64,000 nucleotides of DNA from Paragyromitra xinjiangensis (GCA_038503065.1 JBCAMK010000020.1:806001-870000); one strand, 5' to 3'. Shown: positions 30,980 through 42,851, counted from the first letter of the stretch. Notes: generated by a model not told the origin, from the sequence alone. A program made the numbers and translations.

Positions 30980-32413
30980 ATGTCTGCACCTGAGGGCAGC
31001 ACCGCCCTCTCCGCATTCGATCCCACTGATCTCCCAATGGAGGATAAACCCGCATCCAATCACAGCAGCCCCTCCAGCAAACACGACGACGACGAAAGCG
31101 TCGGAGGTCAGGAGTACAACTCCAACCTCAACTTCACCCAAATTCCTGCCGAAGACATGGCGAACATGACCAACGCCACCTCCACCAACTACCTCGCCTG
31201 GTTCATTCAGACCCAATTCAACACCATGAAAGACAAATTTGAAAGACAAATGGACAGCCTTCAAGCCCAGATCAAATTCAACAACATCCAAAACACAAAC
31301 ACCACCTCCAAACTCGCCGAAATCAAAGCACAAAACATCTCCCTCCAAAACACAGTCCGCTCCTTAGATGCCAGACTCCTCCACATCCAAACCAACCAAA
31401 AGATTCAAACCACTCCTTCTACCACAAACAGCAAACCTCCCACCACAAACAATACCAAACCATCCAACACCTCCAACAAAACGCAAGAATCCTACGCCAG
31501 CAAAATCACAACTGCACCCGGCGAAAACAATTTCACCACCGTCACCAATAAAAACACCCCGAAAATACAACCACTGTACAAGCCTGAATTCACCACTGAT
31601 GAAAGAGAAATCATAATCGAACTCACAGAACCCCTCCCCACCTCAGCCACTCCAGATTCCATTCTCAATGCCATCAACAACCGACTAGGGTCCGTTAACA
31701 CGTGCATTCTAGCAGTCCGAAAAACCAATAATGACAACCTCATCCTCACCACCAAACCAAACGAAGCCGCCGACAAATTCATCGAACAATATGAGCATGA
31801 AATCACCTCAGCGTGCAACCTCCTCAAAATCCCAATCACCAACATCAGAGTCAACAGAAGATGGTCAAAATTCATCATTGACGCTGTCCCCCTCAACTTC
31901 AATCTCGAACCCGTCACGCCTATCACCATCACCAATGCCCTTCAAGCCGCCATCCCTGATGTACAGCTAGCCCAAGCCCCAAGATGGCTCTCCACAGAAG
32001 AAAAACGAGCTGGCAAGAAAGCTTCTTCCATCGTCATCGCCCTACCTGCCAAACACACTCTCAAATCCCTAGGCTTTACCTATCTCAACATCCTAAACGC
32101 CACATGCAAAATCTGCGAATATCATCCCATCAATCCAACCACCCAATGCCGCAACTGTCAAAAACTAGGACATCATGATGCCACATGCAAACAAGAAGTC
32201 GCCTGCGCCATCTGCGCACTCGCTCACCATACCAAAGACCACAAATGCGATCAAATCACTTGCAAAGGAGGCGCCAGATGCACACACATGCCCCTCAGAT
32301 GCGCATGCTGCAACACCAACCAACATACCGCCATTGACTGCCCCGAAAAAATGAAGACCAGAGCACTTTATCTTGCCCAACGCGCACAAAAATTCAACAA
32401 CCGTAATGATTAA
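30980..32413 (+). CDS. LINE D ORF1, Gag-like zinc-knuckle protein
   Basis: 477 residues, colinear with LINE C ORF1 (MSAPEGSTALSAFDPTD start; REIIIELTEPLPT core; zinc knuckles CRNCQKLGHHDATC, CAICALAHHTKDHKC, CACCNTNQHTAIDC). Asn/Thr-rich linker at about residues 145-190. Frame intact. Its stop (TAA 32411-32413) overlaps the ORF2 start ATG 32406. Confidence 0.9.
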   Translation: MSAPEGSTALSAFDPTDLPMEDKPASNHSSPSSKHDDDESVGGQEYNSNLNFTQIPAEDMANMTNATSTNYLAWFIQTQFNTMKDKFERQMDSLQAQIKFNNIQNTNTTSKLAEIKAQNISLQNTVRSLDARLLHIQTNQKIQTTPSTTNSKPPTTNNTKPSNTSNKTQESYASKITTAPGENNFTTVTNKNTPKIQPLYKPEFTTDEREIIIELTEPLPTSATPDSILNAINNRLGSVNTCILAVRKTNNDNLILTTKPNEAADKFIEQYEHEITSACNLLKIPITNIRVNRRWSKFIIDAVPLNFNLEPVTPITITNALQAAIPDVQLAQAPRWLSTEEKRAGKKASSIVIALPAKHTLKSLGFTYLNILNATCKICEYHPINPTTQCRNCQKLGHHDATCKQEVACAICALAHHTKDHKCDQITCKGGARCTHMPLRCACCNTNQHTAIDCPEKMKTRALYLAQRAQKFNNRND

Positions 32414-35400
32414 ACACACAACACACATCACAGGCATAGCCCAAGTGCAACAACTGAATTGCGCTAAAGGAAAGGCCTCCACTCTTTCAGTACTCCATCA
32501 CGCAAACATCAACACCCAACTCGCTATACTCGCACTACAGGACCCATGGTCAGAAACCCAAGGCCTACCACCCAACATTTCAAACTTCCATCATTTTTCA
32601 CCAACAAATCAAAACCCCAAATGTGTCATATACATAAACGCAAACATGAACCTAAACCCACGCATCTCAAATTCTTACTTCAATAACGTCATTTCAATTA
32701 TCATAACCACAGCGATAGGCGAAATTGAAGTCTCTAACATCTACGCCAATCATACACCAACAACACACACATACCTTAACATGTATAACTTCCTCCCCAT
32801 GCACATAATACTAGCAGACACCAACCTACATCACACATGGTGGTACGGCTCCAAAACCGATCACTACACCTCCTCCATCAACAAAACCAGACTCATAGCC
32901 AATCAGGTTGTCGACTGGCTCGAAGATCACAACTACCAACTCATCAACCACCCAGGAACTTTCACACATTTCCCTAGAAATGGCAACAAAAAGTCCATCA
33001 TCGACCTCACCCTATTTAGGAACACACAACAATACCTCATAACATGGCAATCTGACCAGAACCTCAGAGACAACTCCGATCACACCCTAATCACAACCAC
33101 CATATTCCTCCCACCAAAACCCACAGCCACACCTAAACGTAACCTCAGCAAAGCAAATTGGACTTTATTCCACACCATAATACAACAATCAGCACTTAAC
33201 AAATCCCAACCCACCAACGCCAGCGACACCACGAAAGAATGCGAACAACTCACCTCCCTCATACAATTCGCCACAATCACAGCCATACCATTATCGAAGC
33301 CAAGCCAACACTCCAAAGGCTGGTGGACCAACCAATTATCTAAACTCAAAAGGAAAATAAACACCATAAATCACATACTCCGACTACCCAACCCACCACA
33401 AAACGCCAGGAAAACCCTCCAACACCTTCGCACACAATGGAAAACAGAAATAATTGAAGCCAAAAAACACCACTGGCATCAACGCCTATCCACCAACGAT
33501 CCTAGACAAATATGGCAAGCCATCAAACAAACCAATGGCCGCAGACCCCCCACCACCATACAACCACTATACAACGCACCTAACTTTGAAGCACAATGCG
33601 ACGCCTTCAAATCCACCTTCTTCCCACCGATACTCGCCTCCCCCCAGCCCTTACCACAAAACTGGCTTCCTCCACCCGCATCAGATCAATCCCTCAACAC
33701 ACCTTTTATCACCTCAGAGCTAATCTCAAAGCTACTCGCCAAAACTTCCCCCGCTTCCGCACCAGGACCAGATGGAATTCTCTATCCCCATATACAACAT
33801 GTTCATCAAGCCGCTCCTTCACTCATACCCAAAATTTTCACAGCAGCCCTCCACTTTGGCGCCTTTCCTGATATATGGAAACAAGCCATCGTCACACCCA
33901 TACCCAAACCAGGCAAAGATGATTACGCCAAACCCAACAACTATCGACCCATTTCATTATTATCATGCCTTGGCAAGTTATTAGAACGTATTATCACCAG
34001 ACAACTAGAACTCGCCGCAATAACTTCAGGCGCGATCAACCACCAACACACAGGAGGACGCACAGGAATCTCAGCAATAGATGCCCTCCAACAAATCATC
34101 ACACCTTCTCAATCCTGGCTCGACACTCCTGCCACAACAGGACACCAAAAACAACTGCGACCCTCCATCCTCACCACAGACATCGAAGGAGCATTCAACT
34201 GCGTCATTCATCAACAAATGATCGCTATCTTCCGTCACTTTAAATTTCCCACGTACCTCATACACTGGTACCAAACTTTTACCACCAACTGAACCATAGC
34301 CTTCAGATTCAACAACACTACAAGCCCAACAACATCCTTTAACAGTGGACTTCCACAAGGATCCGCTGTTTCTTCCATTGCTTTTACCATATACAGCGCT
34401 GCCCTAGACACTGAACCACCAGCTTCCAACCTCACTCATTCCAACACATACATTGACAATAATGCCATGCTACAAGCAAGCTTTTCTCAAAAATTCGCCA
34501 CCATGACACTACAACAACGCCTGAATTCCAAAATCGAAAGAGGCTCATACCTCAACATCCTCTTTTCCCCGCCAAAAACAGAACTTATGCATCTGCGACT
34601 CAGTTCCAGAATCAAAGATCCCACACCCACCCCCATTACACTTTATAATCAAAGCATCCTACCCACCGAACAAAACCGCATGCTTGGTCTTACAATCGAC
34701 CGAAGACTAACCTTCCATCAACACACTCACCACATCGTCGCTTCCCTTCTCCAAACCAAAGGAATCATTTATCCCCTCCTTAAATCCATACACCTCACTC
34801 CCGCTACAATACATCACATATTGCACATAGTCCACATCCCCAAAATGCTATGGGGCTCCCCCATATGGTGGACGGGCGCTCCCACCATCATAGATAACAT
34901 CCAACCAGCATACCACAGCCTCGCTCGTCTCATCACTGGTCTTCCCAGAAACACCAAAATCCCCCAACTATTGCGTGAAGCCTCCCTACCACCACTTAAC
35001 CTCCTCCTGGATTACCACACACAAAAATACGGCATACGCATTCTGAAAAACAATGCGCACAATCCAGCCTTCCTCCCATTACTCAAGCTCCTTCCACAAA
35101 CAACAAACTACAAAGGCACAGGACTCAAAAGGGTAGCTTCCCTACTCCAACCCCTCATCAACAATCAACCCCTCGAAAGACTTGATTACTCCTTTCAACC
35201 ACATTTTCTCACACCTAATTCCCTGCAAATTTCTCAACTTTCCAAACAACAAACAGCCACGCAACATATCAGCTGGACAGGCACTCTTGAAAATGCCTGG
35301 CTCCTACACACAGATGGTTCCCTCAGCGACAATGGACACTCCTCTTCCGGAGTCTACATCGCCCACATACGCTACGGCATCACCACCCAAACCTTCATAC

Positions 35401-36098
35401 ATTCCTGCGCTCTTGGACATTACGCCGAAAACGAAGACGCTAAAATTCATGCCATACAAGAAGCCCTGTCCTTATTGCTTCAACACATCATTCATCCAAT
35501 TCCCATATACATATGCGTCGATAATCAAAACGCCTTAAAGTCACTCATAGGAGGACCCACACATAATAAGGAATACCTATGGCACGCACTCAACGCATGC
35601 AATTCACTCCAGAGCATAGGGTGCCCCATCACTGGAGTATGGACACCTTCCCACACGCAAATATTTGGCAACGAGAAAGCCGATCAATTAGCCACAACCG
35701 CCCACAACAAACCCCTCTGTTCATGGCATCGCCTCACCCTCGGACATCTTTCACTCCTTCCCAAAAAACATTTACTTAAAACATGGGCTTCCAATACCAG
35801 AGAGCCCACTACCTTCCACATCGCACAACACCTCACATCGCTCTCAAGAAAACGATTCTCCAAACTTGTGAAAATTCGCAATCAAGTACACCTCATTGAT
35901 CCCACCGGATTCACTGATCCTTTCATATGCGCATGCGGCGAACAGGATGGCTCCCATCACCGCATCATGATTTGCAAACTCAGAAATAAAGAACGTCAAG
36001 ATTTCTTTAAAGCTTCGGAACCAAATTGGAATATTTTCTTTTCGCCGAAGTTAAATCTTTCTGATTTCTTTTCTTATATTGATTCTCTCGGGTTATAA
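32406..36098 (+). pseudogene. LINE D ORF2, one stop and altered RT active site
   Basis: Starts in the same context as LINE C ORF2 (GIAQVQQLNCAKG). An in-frame ATG at 32373 exists, but 32406 fits the overlap rule. Endonuclease, RT (APGPDGILYP; TTDIEGAFN), RNase H (LHTDGSLSDNG, CVDNQNALKSL, WTPSHTQIFGNEKAD) and the C-terminal CACGEQDGSHHRIMIC motif are all present. TGA 34290-34292 replaces an expected Arg (CGA). The RT box reads YIDNNAM (about 34450) where LINE C has YIDDDAI, so both Asp are lost by G-to-A changes. Doubly inactive. Confidence 0.88.
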
Positions 36099-36309
36099 AA
36101 ATTGTTTGGTCAGCAAAGAAATGATTGTTATGTTTTTCAGTTATTTTCATTGTTAAAATTTTTTTTTTTTATTTTTGCTTTCATTTGATAAAAATTTGTT
36201 TAAAGAATATCGGGGAGGAATTATTTGTAGTTGGCGGTGGATGAGGCGATATACTTTAGTATTAAGGCCGTAGAATTAAAACATTAAAACACTAAAACTA
36301 GAGGCAGTA

Positions 36310-37250
36310 ACAGCGTACCCGTTACAATCAGCTAGCTCATTGCCGGCAACATTGACATGTCCTGGTACCCAATAGACATGGGTTTTGATGCCACTGTCTT
36401 CAAGTTGAAGCAAGTTGTTGCGCGCTTCAATGACCAGGTGTTGGCCAGGCATAGGGAGGGGTGTTGTCATTCGTTGTACTGCTGCTTGGTTGTCACAGTA
36501 GATGTAGACATCGTTTGTCAGGTGAGGTGATCGCTGTACTTGTAGGATTGCATGCTTAGTGGCTTTTGCAATACCATAAAGTTCTGCGTCGAAGACTTCA
36601 TTTTCTTTGCCGAGGTGGTAGGATTTGTTGACCACAGAGTGACCTCTGCGGAAACCAGCAACTCCAGCTCCTGTTTTGCCTTCCAGGAGGGAGCCATCAG
36701 TGTAGAAGACTAGGCGATCAGTCCTAGTACTGTCTCCAGCTGTGTGGTTTTGATGGTTTTCTGCTGCTGTGTCTTTGTCTGCAGGGTCAATGTAGACGTC
36801 TATGGTGTTTTGGTGCCATGGTGGACAAGCCAGATTGTCTACGTATTCAATCTCTGATTGTGGCTGGATCCATTTGTTGGTAGATGCCAGTATCCTATGT
36901 AGTCTTGTTTCATATTTGGGGGAGGTGGTGGTTGTTTGATGCCATGGAATGTTGTTGGAACTGTCTGGGTTGTCGTTTTCCTGGGTTGAAGGCCAGGAAT
37001 CAGGGCAGAGGGAGGTGATGGGATGGGTGTTTGGTAGGGAAAGACCTCGGAGTGCATATTTCCTTTGCAGCTCGTCCAATCTGATTGGGGTGGGGAGGAG
37101 TCCTTTCTCTGCTTCTAGGGCATGAACAGGTGAGGTTCTGAAGGCTCCAGCAATCTTGCGCATTGCTTGATTTTGGACTTTCTGGATGGTGTTGCTGAGT
37201 CCAATCTGTCCGTTCCACCACACTTCAGCTCCGAAGTCACTGATGGTGGC
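36310..37250 (-). pseudogene. LINE B second copy, ORF2 fragment
   Basis: On the reverse strand from the end of RT (EVWWNGQIGLSNTIQKVQ) through RNase H (VFYTDGSLLEGKTGAGVAG, CDNQAAVQRM, WVPGHVNVAGNELAD). It stops near 36330, next to about 20 bases of unassigned flank. Very close to 17300-18160, with a few substitutions. The right edge (37250) is the tail of the LINE B 3' part. Confidence 0.85.
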
Positions 37251-37282
37251 TATTTTATTTATTTATTGCTCATATTGCATAA

Positions 37283-37295
37283 ATCCGTAACGGAT
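37283..37295 (-). other. LINE B 3'-terminal hairpin
   Basis: ATCCG-TTA-CGGAT, the same stem as in the half-LINEs, followed by TTATGCAATATGAGCAATAAATA. Confidence 0.6.
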
Positions 37296-37659
37296 ATGGC
37301 ATACAGTAAAAGGAAACCCCATGACCGCACAATAACTAACAAAGGAAAATCCTCCGTGAACATGAACCAACTAATTAGTAGATATCCACATCAGATATCC
37401 CTTTGCGAAAAACAGAAGAAACATAAATCAAAACAAAATAGCAAAAGGAAAATAACAAAAGAAGAAATAACAATTTTTATCTCAAAGTTCTACTGAACAG
37501 TAGAAACGAACGGAATATCAATTGACAGGGTAAAATCATAGGGAAATACTCAAACAGTTTTTATAATCAGAAATCCTCCACACGGTCATGTTCCATCTCA
37601 CCCCACTTTCAGGGTATTCATCAGTTTTCTATCGTCCTTCACCATTGCATGCTTTGGGC

Positions 37660-38303
37660 CTATAGCCCGTTCTTACTAGCCGTTCTCTCTTTCTCCTTCG
37701 CTCTCTTCCTCTTCGTCGTTGTAGAGGTATATTCCTTGGTGGGAGTACCTGTTGTCTTCTTGTCGTTCCAGGGTCCAATTTCTGGTAGCGATTTGGGTTG
37801 GTGTGAGGAATGTTTCAATGGTGGCAGCCAGGCCAGCATTGGTTTGAGGGCTGCTTTGAGTGCTTTGTGATGGGTAGGAAGTGGTTCCTGGCCACACTCT
37901 AGCAGTAGGTGTTGTGGTGTTTGGTTATTGAAGCCACACTTGCATTTGGTGTCATCAATGTTGTTGGTAGGGATTCTGGCGAGGTAGGATTCGGTGTATC
38001 CATGTCCGGTTCTCATTTGAGTGATGGTGGAGGCTGTTCTTCTGGGGATGTTTCCCCTCAGCGGGGCACTTGGTTTCAGTGCTGGTTGTCCGTAGTAGCT
38101 GCGGCCTTTCTTTGCCAGCTTCCATTTGGCTTTCCATGTCGTCAGGGAGTGTTACTTGATGTTTCTCTTGAGGTATGTCATGGAGGTGAGGACATCTGAT
38201 TCTATCCTGGTTCCTTGGGCTCCTATCTTGGCAAGCTTATCAGCTAGCTCGTTGCCGGCAACGTTGACATGTCCTGGTACCCAATAAACATGGGTTTTGA
38301 TGC
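37660..38303 (-). pseudogene. LINE B ORF2, C-terminal part
   Basis: HVYWVPGHVNVAGNELADKL, then KRNIK and TAA near 38152 where CAA (Gln) is expected, then HSLTTWKAKWKLAKKG and RTGHGYTESYLAR. A zinc-type CKCGFNNQTPQHLLLEC motif and the final stop TAG at 37660-37662 follow. The stop lies inside the GGGCTATAGGCCC hairpin. Confidence 0.8.
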
Positions 38304-38336
38304 GGTCCGCTAAAGACCGACAACACCAACGCCAAA

Positions 38337-38352
38337 GTGACTTTTTGGTCAC
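38337..38352 (+). other. 5' hairpin of half-LINE A2
   Basis: GTGAC-TTTTTG-GTCAC within 25 nt of the 5' end, kept in A1-A6. The 5' UTR also contains two degenerate copies of an ACTCCACCA...CCGATT block about 200 nt apart (38351 on and about 38550 on). Confidence 0.45.
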
Positions 38353-40159
38353 AACTCCACCAATTCTACTCCGATTGACGAGATTTTTGATTATTCGGAA
38401 TCAGCTCGCTGCCCTGGTTCGATCCTGCTATTGTACGTCGAGGTTGCTCTCGATTTGCAAAAGTTGTTGTCGAATTCGCTGTTTTACCCCTCTTTTCCCC
38501 CCCAACAACAAAAACCTCACCAAACTTTGGCAATCTGCATTTTGTCATAACTCCACCAGTTTTCGTCCGATTAGCTCGACCCCGGGCTTTTTGGAACCGC
38601 CTCAGCGCGCCCGTTCGATCGCCCTCTCGTTCGCTCGGATCCGACCAGAACTGCAGAAGTTCTGCTCGATTTCCCACCCACCTCCGCCAGGGACCCCCTC
38701 CAGGGCCCAGCAACCCCCCAACACACTCTACCTCCTCCTGTCGGTTCAGGACCCTTCTCTATGTCTTCCTCTTCGTCTAGAGGCAGAGGGAGAGGCAGAG
38801 GCTTCAGGTCTCCCTCTTCTGTGACTAGCTCACCCCAAAACTCACTCCAAACGCCGTTTGGCGCCCCTACAACACCTCCAAACACCTGTTTTTCGCCTCT
38901 GCTCCATGGAGACCCAGAGCAAACACCTACCCAAGCCCTGCCACTTCGCCCAGCAGTCCCCCTACCTCACTATGCCTCCCTGCCCGCCACAGAGCCCACA
39001 GAGAGTGGCTTTGTCCTCCTGGAAGAGTCTGACTCTGACATGACGGACACTGAGGGACCCCTCACCTTTTCCACCACCCTACCTCCAGTCATCCAGATGG
39101 ATGATTCTAACAGCAATTTGGATCGCCTTGGTGCCATTGGTACTGGGGAGAACTACAACCCCTCCCTCTTCGCAGTGATGGATGAGCAGAACAGGCTCAT
39201 CAAGGCACTCACCAAACGCGTCAAGCAGCTTGAAAAAGCTATCCTCACACCCCCACCAGCCCCTACCTTCCACAATGACCCAGCTCTAGTGGAAAAGGTG
39301 GCCACCCTCACCTCCAAGGTTGCAGACCTGGAACAGAAACGGACACTCACAACAATTCTGACCTCTGCCAACCTCCCCCTTCCTCCAGCACCTGCTCCTC
39401 CGCCAGCTACCACCTCCTGGGCTCAGGTTGCCTCTAAAAAGGCTTCTAGACCCACCAACAAGGCCCCAAAGCCTTCCAAACAACCTACAGCGCCTCCAAA
39501 ACGCGACAGAACCCTCATCATCACCAGGAATGGTCTACCCATTCCTGATGACTTCACCCCACTCCTCATTCGCAATGCAGTCAATGCTGCCCTGGAAAGG
39601 CCATTGATTGCAGAGGTGCGATTCACTCCTGCCCACCATGTGCAGCTCATTGCTGTTACCTCCACTACCTCTGACTCCCTCCTCAAGCAAAGACAGAAGC
39701 TTGAGGAAGTTGTTCGCACCACTATTCCCAATGCCACCAGCATGGAAAAGGAAGCCATCCTTACCCAAGTTGTTGTGCACAATGTCCCCACCTCCATCCC
39801 CTCTGGCGAAGAGGGATTCCAGCAGATCAGGTCTGAGGTTGAGCAGTTCAACCCAGGCACCACCCTACTTCGCGACCCCCGCTGGCTCACCAGACCTGAG
39901 CAGAGAGAGGGGAAACAGGCATCCTCCATGGTTCTTACCATTGTGGGGAAGCAGCCTGCCACCACTGCCCTTGAGAGAGGGCTCTCCATGTTTGGATTTC
40001 GTCACAAAGTCACCAAATACCTTCACTTTGGGCCAGACACTCAATGCACCACCTGCCTGGCCTTTGGCCACCCACAACAACACTGTACCAGCAAAACCCC
40101 TTACTGCAACATCTGCGCTGGGCCACATACAGCATCCTCCCACTCCTGCGCAACCTCCT

Positions 40160-42386
40160 ATTTATTTATTTATATTTCATACTGCATAAATCCGAAACGG
40201 ATATGGCATACATATAGAGAAAACCAAACAGAAAACAAAAACAAACGCAACTAACTACCCAATTCCTCCCACTGGGTCCAACTCAGCCCTCTACGGCTAT
40301 TCTTCAGTATATGTGTTAATACCCCGATCTAGTGCCCTCTCTCACAGGACAAAACTACCCTGGGCATTCTTCTTTCACCAGCTCATGCTTTGTGCCTATA
40401 GCACGTCCCTCCAACAATCCGAGCACTGTCAAGGGAGATGAAGTCGTAAGGGTGTGGGGGAGACTTAGATTTGCATGCGATTCTGTCTTTCGCTTGCAGC
40501 TAGTCTTGCTGCTGTGAGTTTGAGGCACTCAGGGGAGTTACCACGATGTTGTTCGCCACAGTTGGCGCAGCGGAGGATGGTGTGGAGGCAGGGAGATCCT
40601 TTGACATGGCAGGAAGGCTTGCCGCAGGTGTGTGTTGACACTGTATGAGGCCCAGCACAGATGGTACAGATAGGGGTCTTGCTGGTACAGCGTTGTTGGT
40701 GGTGGCCAAAGGCCAGGCAGTGGGTGCATTGGGTATCCTGTCCAAAGCGAAGGTATTTGGAAACCTTGAGGCGGCGTCCGAAAAGGGAGAGCCCTCTCTC
40801 AAGGGCAGTGGTGGCAGGTTGTTTCCCTTGAATGGTAAGGACCATGGAGGAAGCCTGCTTGCCCTCTCTCTGTTCTGGTCTGGTGAGCCAGCGAGGGTCG
40901 CGCATGAGGGTGGTGCCAGGGTTGAACTGTTCAACCTCTGACCTGATGTGTTGGAATCCTTCTTCGCCAGAAGGAATGGAGGTGGGTACGTTGTGCAGAA
41001 CAACCTGAAAGAGAGTGACTTCTTTCTCCAGGCTGTTGGCGTTGGGGATGGTGGTTCTCACAATCTCCTCAAGCTTTGATCTCTGCTTGAGGAGTGTGTC
41101 GGAGGTGGTGGTGGTGACAGCAATGAGCTGAACATGATGAGCAGGTGTGAATCGCACTTCTGCAATCAATGGGCTTTCTAAGGCTGCATTGATTGCATTG
41201 CGAATGGTGAGTGGGGTGACATCTTCAGGAATGGGTAGACCATTCCTGGTGATAATGAGTGTGCGGTCGCGTTTGGGGGGGCTTGTGGGTGTTTTGGGGG
41301 CCTTGGAGGCCTTGGGGGCGGGTCTGGAGGCCTTTTTGGAGGCAACCTGAGCCCAGGAGTGTTGCGCAGGTGGTGGGGCAGCTGCTGGAGGTGGAGGGAG
41401 TGAGGCAGGGCCAGAGGCAGAGGCCAAGATGGTAGTCAGGGCGCGTTTCTGCTCCAAGTCTGCTACCTTGGATGTGAGGATTGCTATCTTTTCCACAAGA
41501 GCAGGGTCGTTGTGGTAGGTAGCAGGGGGTGTGGGTTTCCTGGCTGCTGTTTCAAGCCTTTCAATCTTCTTGATCATTTGCTTGATGCATCTGCGGTATT
41601 CGTGAAGATTCCTGCACAGTTCTGTGACTGTCTGTGCCATCTCCAGGGTGGTGGTCATGGTGGGGAGGTGGTAGTCCTCTGTTTCGCTCTCAGACTCACT
41701 CATCTCATGGTCCTGAGAGTCTGGGGGAAGTGGGAGGGATTCATAGTCCTGCAGAGCAACTGCAGGGCGCAGTGGTAGGGCCTGGGTGGGTGTTTGTTCT
41801 GGGTCTCCATGGTGGGAGGCCGAAAAACGCGAAAATGGGGGTGTTGTAGGTGCGATAATGGGTGTTGTAGGGGTGTTTTGGGGCGAATTGACACCAGAAG
41901 AGGAGGGCTGATAGCCTCTGCCTCTCCCTCTGCCTCTAGACGAAGAGGAAGACATGGAGGATGGTCCTGAACCGACAGGAGGAGGTAGGGTGTATGGGGG
42001 GGGGTCCCTAGAGGGGACTGGAGGGGGTGGGTGGAGCAGAAAGTGTCAACAACTTTTGCAAATCTGCTCCGATCCGGACGAACGAGAGGGCGATCGAACG
42101 GGCACAGTGAGGGGACTCCAAAAAGCCCGGGGTCGAGTCAATCGGAGTAGTATTGGTGGAGATATGAGGTTTTGCAATATCTCAGGATTTGGTGTGGTTT
42201 TGGGGAAAAGAGGGGTAAATAGGCGAATTCGACAACAACTTTTGCAAATCGAGAGCGATTTCGACGTACAATAGCAGGATCGAACGGGGGCAGCGAGCTG
42301 ATTCCGAATAATCAAAAATCTCGTTAATCGGAGTAGTATTGGTGGAGTTGTGACCAAAAAGTCACTTTGGCGTTGTTGTTGTCGGT
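40160..42386 (-). mobile_element. Half-LINE A4 inside A2
   Basis: 13-bp target duplication TGCGCAACCTCCT at 40147-40159 and 42391-42403. Full 5' end with four extra bases. 3' hairpins are GTGC-TATAG-GCAC and ATCCG-TTT-CGGAT. The 3' end (TTTATGCAGTATGAAATATAAATA) is nearer to LINE B than to A1. Confidence 0.92.
40465..41955 (-). CDS. Half-LINE ORF1 protein (A4), intact
   Basis: 496 residues, closest to A3 and A7. First coiled coil EYRRCIKQMIKKIERLETA. All zinc-knuckle Cys/His are present (CTHCLAFGHHQQRC, CTICAGPH, CANCGEQH). ORF and 3' UTR are complete, so with a trans-acting RT it could be mobile. Confidence 0.88.
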   Translation of the reverse strand: MSSSSSRGRGRGRGYQPSSSGVNSPQNTPTTPIIAPTTPPFSRFSASHHGDPEQTPTQALPLRPAVALQDYESLPLPPDSQDHEMSESESETEDYHLPTMTTTLEMAQTVTELCRNLHEYRRCIKQMIKKIERLETAARKPTPPATYHNDPALVEKIAILTSKVADLEQKRALTTILASASGPASLPPPPAAAPPPAQHSWAQVASKKASRPAPKASKAPKTPTSPPKRDRTLIITRNGLPIPEDVTPLTIRNAINAALESPLIAEVRFTPAHHVQLIAVTTTTSDTLLKQRSKLEEIVRTTIPNANSLEKEVTLFQVVLHNVPTSIPSGEEGFQHIRSEVEQFNPGTTLMRDPRWLTRPEQREGKQASSMVLTIQGKQPATTALERGLSLFGRRLKVSKYLRFGQDTQCTHCLAFGHHQQRCTSKTPICTICAGPHTVSTHTCGKPSCHVKGSPCLHTILRCANCGEQHRGNSPECLKLTAARLAASERQNRMQI

Positions 42387-42851
42387 TGCCTGCGCAACCT
42401 CCTCTTGCACCATCAAGGGAGCTCCTTGCCTCCACACTATCATCCATTGCAAGAACTGTAACGAATTGCATCGTGGTAACTTTTCTGGTTGCCTCACACT
42501 CACTCAAGCAAGACTTAGGGCCAGCGAACGTCAGGATCGCATGGTTGTTTAAGTTTTTCCCTACCTGTTATGATTTAACCAGCCTTCAGGGGTCTTAGGA
42601 TTCAGTGGAAGGAGGGCTCTAGGCCCAAAACATGCGATGGTGAAGGAAAAAGGAACAGGTTGAGATCTTCGGGTAGTCACTTGTCTTTCCTTATCATATT
42701 AACTGACGATGAGCCTGAGAGAGGCTGAGACGGAACTGGTGGAGGGTTTAGTTAGTTTGTTTTGTTTTCTTTTTGTTCCTGTTGGGTTTTCTCTTCTTGT
42801 ACGCCATATCCGATTCGGATGCATGCGAGTATGAACAATAAATAAATAAAT

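Larger units (their letters stand above)
30648..36296 (+). mobile_element. LINE D, full length with 13-bp TSD
   Basis: 5,649 bp between copies of ACTAGAGGCAGTA (30635-30647 and 36297-36309). 5' UTR 30648-30979, ORF1, ORF2 with stop-start overlap, 3' UTR 36099-36270 and a tail of AATTAAAACATTAAAAC type. The 3' UTR has a GGCGGTGGATGAGGCGATATACTTT-like block shared with LINE C. Confidence 0.9.
37251..38303 (-). mobile_element. LINE B, second part (end of ORF2, 3' UTR, tail), inverted
   Basis: Continues LINE B from GCATCAAAACCCA (reverse of 38291-38303, the A1 target duplication). It contains the last acidic residue of RNase H, the C-terminal domain and about 390 nt of 3' UTR ending in an ATAAATAAAATA-type tail at 37251-37270. 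With 12139-18163 it makes one LINE. The separation is explained by inversion between A1 and A2. Confidence 0.82.
38761..42552 (+). pseudogene. Half-LINE ORF1 (A2), split by A4 but otherwise intact
   Basis: Exon-like parts 38761-40159 and 42404-42552 join into 515 codons plus stop when A4 and one copy of its TSD are removed. The break falls in the second zinc knuckle region. Sequence nearly identical to A1 and A8. The present ORF runs into the A4 tail and stops at 40254. Confidence 0.85.
38316..42851 (+). mobile_element. Half-LINE A2, containing A4
   Basis: The 5' end ACCGACAACA at 38316 is preceded by 12 extra bases and by LINE B. The tail ends about 42851, followed by ATGTCAGGCAAAA (42852-42864) from LINE E. 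The matching duplication ATGTCAAGCAAAA is found, reversed, at 20467-20479 beside A1. Interrupted by A4 (40160-42386). Confidence 0.88.
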
